Shown: positions 60,716 to 64,000 of the stretch, piece after piece
How positions within the stretch are numbered: the stretch's first letter is position 1
Layout: every line of letters begins with the position of its first letter
Assembly: GCA_021029595.1 (NCBI GenBank)
Contig: JAJJOY010000006.1
Coordinates: 62,001-126,000 of the forward strand
Source of the DNA: Hominenteromicrobium mulieris
GTDB lineage: Bacteria; Bacillota; Clostridia; Oscillospirales; Acutalibacteraceae
DNA length: 64,000 nucleotides
Direction of reading: 5' to 3'
Program-made: the position numbers and the translations under genes
The notes under the pieces: generated by a model
Seen by the model: the letters and a program-made list of their open reading frames with translations, nothing else
Told to the model about the DNA's origin: nothing
Databases searched by the model: none

Positions 60716-61624
60716 TTATCCCTTCACAGAGCCCAGCATAATGCCGTTATTGAAATACTTCTGTACGAACGGATACAGCAACATGATGGGGAGAGAAGAG
60801 ACCACAATGGAGGCGTACTTAATCAGCTCTGCCAGTTGTCGCGCCTCTACGGCAGCCGCGCCGATTTGCGTCATACCCATCATCTGGTTGTTAATCAGGA
60901 TGTTGCGTAGCGCAATCTGGATGGGTTGGAATTCGGGGCTGCGTAGATAGATTAACGCGTTGAAATACCCGTTCCATTGTCCAACGGCCGACCACAGGGC
61001 GATCACGGCCAGAACGGCTTTGGAAAGCGGAAGCGCCACGATGAAGAAGTATCTGACCTGCCCGCAGCCGTCCAACTGTGCGGCCTCCCACAGTTCTTCC
61101 GGAATGGTGTTCTGAAAAAAGGTACGGCCCACGATAATGTAGTAGCTGGCGACCGAGAACGGCAGGATCATCACGAGAGGGTTGTCCACCAGATTGACTG
61201 CCTTCACAACCATATAGGTCGGAATCAGGCCGCCGGTGAAAAACATTGGGATGAGATACATGGCCATCAGCACGCGCTTGCCGAAGAGTTGCTTTCTGGA
61301 CAGAGCAAACGATGCGGGAATGTTGACGGCTAGGGTGATTGCTGTGCCGCCAATCACGTAGAGAATTGTGTTGCGATATCCGGTCCAGATGTCGTCAAAC
61401 TCTGCCAGCTTTTCATAGGCCCGCAGGTTAAATCCATTCGGAATTAGGACAATCTCGCCGGAGGATACCAGAGCAGGGTCGCTGATCGATGCGATCAAGA
61501 TGAAGTACATGGGGTAAATGGCAATCAGGATCATTAACCCGGTGATGATGTACACCACGGTGTCGAAGATAACGTCTCCTTTGCTACGGCGCACTTTATT
61601 GGATTTTCTGATGGTTGCTTGCAT
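60716..61624 (-). CDS. Carbohydrate ABC permease, LplC/YtcP-like
   Basis: A 302-residue permease of the CUT1 sugar family with six membrane spans and the EAA loop (EELWEAAQLDGCGQVRYFFI). It pairs with the permease encoded just upstream to form the channel of an oligosaccharide importer. The LplBC/YtePYtcP subgroup typically uses a shared ATPase (MsmX-like), and no ATPase gene is present here. A weak AAAGGCGG precedes the ATG. Confidence 0.92.
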   Translation of the reverse strand: MQATIRKSNKVRRSKGDVIFDTVVYIITGLMILIAIYPMYFILIASISDPALVSSGEIVLIPNGFNLRAYEKLAEFDDIWTGYRNTILYVIGGTAITLAVNIPASFALSRKQLFGKRVLMAMYLIPMFFTGGLIPTYMVVKAVNLVDNPLVMILPFSVASYYIIVGRTFFQNTIPEELWEAAQLDGCGQVRYFFIVALPLSKAVLAVIALWSAVGQWNGYFNALIYLRSPEFQPIQIALRNILINNQMMGMTQIGAAAVEARQLAELIKYASIVVSSLPIMLLYPFVQKYFNNGIMLGSVKG

Positions 61625-61649
61625 GATAGTTCTACCGCCTTTCCACTTT

Positions 61650-62594
61650 TTAGAACAAGGAGTCTTCCGATATCTTCGCCGATATGAAGTTGAACACCAG
61701 AAGAAGAATAAGGTTGATCACATTGTTAAACAGGCCGATGGCGGCGGACAGGCTGTACTGAGATTTCAGCAGGCCCATCTTGTAGACATACGTAGCAATG
61801 ATTTCGCTGGTTGCGTTGTTCAACGAGTTCTGCAGCAGGTAGACCTTCTCAAAACCGACGCTCATCACGCTGCCCATGCGCAAAATCAACATGATCATGA
61901 TGGTGGGAAGAAGAGACGGAATATCGATGTGGAAAATCTTATGCCATTTGTTTGCGCCGTCGATGGTTGCCGCTTCATAGAGCGTGGGGTCTATGGACGA
62001 CAGCGCGGCGATATACAGGATGCTGTCCCACCCGATATGCTGCCATGCTTCGGTCCAGACGTAGATGTGCGGGAACGCGGAGGCGGAACCCATCAGGTTC
62101 GGCATATCGATGCCGACAAAGCTCAGTAGCTTTGCGATGATACCGCTGGACGGAGAAAGAAACAGCATGATCATGCCACACATAACAACAGTGGAGATGA
62201 AGTGCGGCAGATAAGTCGTCACCTGAAAGAATTTCTTGTAGCGCGACGACGTAATCTGCGAACAGATCAGGGCGACGAGGATAGGCAGCGGAAACATCAC
62301 CACAATGGAGTAAATGCTGATGACCAGCGTGTTCCGCAGGATAGGCCAGAACTGGTAAGAGTTGAAAAAGGTGGTGAAGTTTTTAAAGCCGACCCATTCG
62401 CTGCCGAAGATGCCCAAACCGGTCTTGTAATCCTTAAAGGCGATAGTTACGCCGTACATGGGAATGTACGTGAACACAATCAATAAGATCAACGAGGGCA
62501 AAATCAGCAGGTAAAGCGGCACGCTCCGCTTCAGCAGCAAAAGCCTGCGGCTTTTTTTCTCTTTTGCGGATATAGCGAATCCATTCGCGTGCAT
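61650..62594 (-). CDS. Carbohydrate ABC permease, LplB/YteP-like
   Basis: A 314-residue CUT1 permease with an N-terminal cytosolic segment, six spans and the EAA loop (PTLYEAATIDGANKWHKIFH). AAGGAGAG precedes the ATG, and the second permease follows 25 bases after its stop. It is downstream of the YesN-like regulator. The substrate-binding protein expected with such permeases is not in the window. Confidence 0.92.
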   Translation of the reverse strand: MHANGFAISAKEKKSRRLLLLKRSVPLYLLILPSLILLIVFTYIPMYGVTIAFKDYKTGLGIFGSEWVGFKNFTTFFNSYQFWPILRNTLVISIYSIVVMFPLPILVALICSQITSSRYKKFFQVTTYLPHFISTVVMCGMIMLFLSPSSGIIAKLLSFVGIDMPNLMGSASAFPHIYVWTEAWQHIGWDSILYIAALSSIDPTLYEAATIDGANKWHKIFHIDIPSLLPTIMIMLILRMGSVMSVGFEKVYLLQNSLNNATSEIIATYVYKMGLLKSQYSLSAAIGLFNNVINLILLLVFNFISAKISEDSLF

Positions 62595-62647
62595 AGTTTT
62601 CTCTCTCCTTTATGTTTAAATTCACCGGGATAGTTCTATCACGGCTT

Positions 62648-64000
62648 TCAGTGTGGCAGTGCATAAACCGGGCGCAGCCCGCAAGAGCGGTTCGCGATCC
62701 TTTCCGGGTTCTTTCCGGGTTCTTTCCGGTTGTCCTCCGTCCCGTGCAGATGGTACATTCTCCACTCGTTCGGGGTAAACCCGGTATAATCGTGAAACGT
62801 TTTGGAGAAGTAGGAGAAGTTAGAGTAACCGACGCGCATGGCGACTTTTCCAATTTTGATGTCCGGGTACTCCAGAAGCTCCTTGGCTTTTTCCATCCGT
62901 TTCTGGGCGATGTATGCCGGCAGCGTCATCCCGACGGCGCGCATGAACTGCTTTGAAAGATAGTCTTCTGACATGAACACGAGCTTCGCCAGCATTTTTC
63001 TGGACAGATCTTCTTCCAGATTGTCAAGAATATATTGGCATACGGTAGTGATGGCGTCCGACTTGTGATCCCGGCTGCCTTCGACAATGCCGAGGATCTT
63101 GTGCATAAACCAGGCAGTCGCACACAGGCTGGAAACAGCAAAGGTTTCCATCTGGTCGTACTCCTCTGAGTCGATGATATCCTCCAGAGACATATCCCGG
63201 CTTTGCAGGTAATTGGACAGCATCAGCGTGCAGGTCCGCAAAAAAACCGTCAGTCGGTTCACCGTCCATCCTTCTTCCGCTTGGACCCGCACCATTTCTT
63301 CCCGAATGGACGCTTCTAGACTTGTGAGGGGACCGAAGCCAACCAACATTTTTTTCCATGTCTTTAAGGGGAAAGAGCGCCGCTGTGTCTTGTCTGCGGG
63401 CAGGTCGACTCCCTGCGCGATTCTCTGCATATCCGGAACGGTGTGCTTTTCCAGCTGGCAGAGCGCCTCCCACATGGACACTGCCTGCCCGACGGTGCCT
63501 TTTTCTCCGCAGTATGCGCAGACCTGAAGGCCGATCCGCGCCTCTACGGCGTCGAGAAACGCCGCCAGCGGCGCGCGAGGAAAGGGATCTTTCCCTGTGG
63601 CACGGCAGACCAGGATCCATCGGGTCTCGCTCAGGCGAACGACGGTTTGCAGGGCGTTCTGGTCGGCCAGATCCAAAATGGCCTGCCGGACCAGCGGCCT
63701 GCCATAGTGCGAAGGGACGGGCTGACCGGGCACGGGGACAAAGCGCAGTAGGAGAATCGCGAGACTGGAATTTTCGGTCAAGCCATGCTTTTGCGCTTGA
63801 CGAGTGAAATCCGCCTGTTTGACGGCGCCGTCAAACAGGGCGGCCCACAGGGTTTCCAGCGGTTCCTCCTGCCAGCCGCGCCGTGCATCCAGAAGCCCAA
63901 CAACCCGGGAAATCGTCTCTTCCAGCTCCTTGGCCTTGATGGGCTTTAGCAGGTAGTCACAGACATCGAACCGCAACGCACTCTGGGCATAGGAAAATTC
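62648..64000 (-). CDS. YesN-like AraC-type response regulator (5' end outside window)
   Basis: The last 451 codons of a two-component response regulator; it continues past 64000. The receiver domain's end is visible (SALRFDVCDYLLKPIKAKEL, with the conserved Lys-Pro). A long linker follows, then a C-terminal AraC DNA-binding domain (LAKLVFMSEDYLSKQFMRAV, IGKVAMRVGYSNFSYFSKTF). It should activate the sugar permease operon on signal from the kinase at 58914. The terminal ~30 residues are a Pro/Arg-rich tail over a short TTTCCGGGTTC tandem repeat (62700-62740). Confidence 0.88.
   Translation of the reverse strand, partial: EFSYAQSALRFDVCDYLLKPIKAKELEETISRVVGLLDARRGWQEEPLETLWAALFDGAVKQADFTRQAQKHGLTENSSLAILLLRFVPVPGQPVPSHYGRPLVRQAILDLADQNALQTVVRLSETRWILVCRATGKDPFPRAPLAAFLDAVEARIGLQVCAYCGEKGTVGQAVSMWEALCQLEKHTVPDMQRIAQGVDLPADKTQRRSFPLKTWKKMLVGFGPLTSLEASIREEMVRVQAEEGWTVNRLTVFLRTCTLMLSNYLQSRDMSLEDIIDSEEYDQMETFAVSSLCATAWFMHKILGIVEGSRDHKSDAITTVCQYILDNLEEDLSRKMLAKLVFMSEDYLSKQFMRAVGMTLPAYIAQKRMEKAKELLEYPDIKIGKVAMRVGYSNFSYFSKTFHDYTGFTPNEWRMYHLHGTEDNRKEPGKNPERIANRSCGLRPVYALPH

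Noticed and set aside
1-64000. Antibiotic resistance genes
   Set aside because: The cargo of the conjugative element is transporter and regulator genes; no tet, erm, van, aminoglycoside or beta-lactamase motifs were recognised.
1-64000. tRNA or rRNA genes as attachment sites
   Set aside because: No cloverleaf with a GTTCRAnnC-type T arm or rRNA signature was noticed; the visible attachment site is inside the integrase gene.

Overview
The window looks like low-to-moderate GC Firmicutes DNA from a gut Clostridia (probably Oscillospiraceae/Ruminococcaceae, Faecalibacterium/Flavonifractor-like). This rests on the Tn1549/CTn-type conjugation genes (PrgI, CD1107/CD1108, CD1845, TnpV, TnpW, Cys-rich VLP), the strong AGGAGG ribosome sites and the MptD-type ECF cargo. 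No rRNA or tRNA was seen, so the species assignment is inference.

Three layers are stacked. (1) Positions 1 to about 43,420 are most of an integrative conjugative element entered from its left. It begins with the 3' end of a group II intron that splits the small Maff2 conjugation gene. Then come the mating-pair genes (TrbL/VirB6-like, PrgI, VirB4, NlpC/P60 hydrolase, CD1107), DNA-processing genes (topoisomerase III, ArdC/HExxH antirestriction-like protein, a 3,231-residue methylase/SNF2 helicase with tnpV read in another frame inside it), MobC, an AbiE toxin-antitoxin pair and a MobA/VirD2 relaxase. Its cargo (28.1-36.2 kb) is an AraC regulator, a complete ECF importer, two YbtP/YbtQ-like ABC half transporters and a DtxR-like repressor, most simply read as a metal or siderophore uptake set. 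It ends with a sigma-like regulator behind an attenuator-like leader and three large serine recombinases in a row.

(2) Positions about 43,420-56,560 are a second, older island whose tyrosine integrase was cut just after the HxLRH box by insertion of the first element. It carries ParB, a MobC-like protein, a RepA-like ATPase, an excisionase-like HTH, a striking array of seven ~70-bp repeats that may be a replication or partition site, and an AT-rich defence block. That block holds a type III restriction-modification pair, an unassigned two-gene module (soluble protein plus four-TM protein) and, across palindromic operators, an HTH/AAA-ATPase/PD-(D/E)XK gene. No relaxase for this island is visible.

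(3) From about 56,600 to the end is ordinary chromosome: a transporter gene fragment, then a minus-strand carbohydrate locus with a YesN-like response regulator (running off the window), two LplB/LplC-type sugar permeases, a YesM-like histidine kinase, a ThuA-domain protein and a Gfo/Idh/MocA oxidoreductase.

The most novel items are the 48.6-50.1 kb two-gene module beside the type III system, the 70-bp repeat array, the nested tnpV gene, the palindromic operators at 53.94-54.04 kb, and the leader region at 36.7-37.05 kb.
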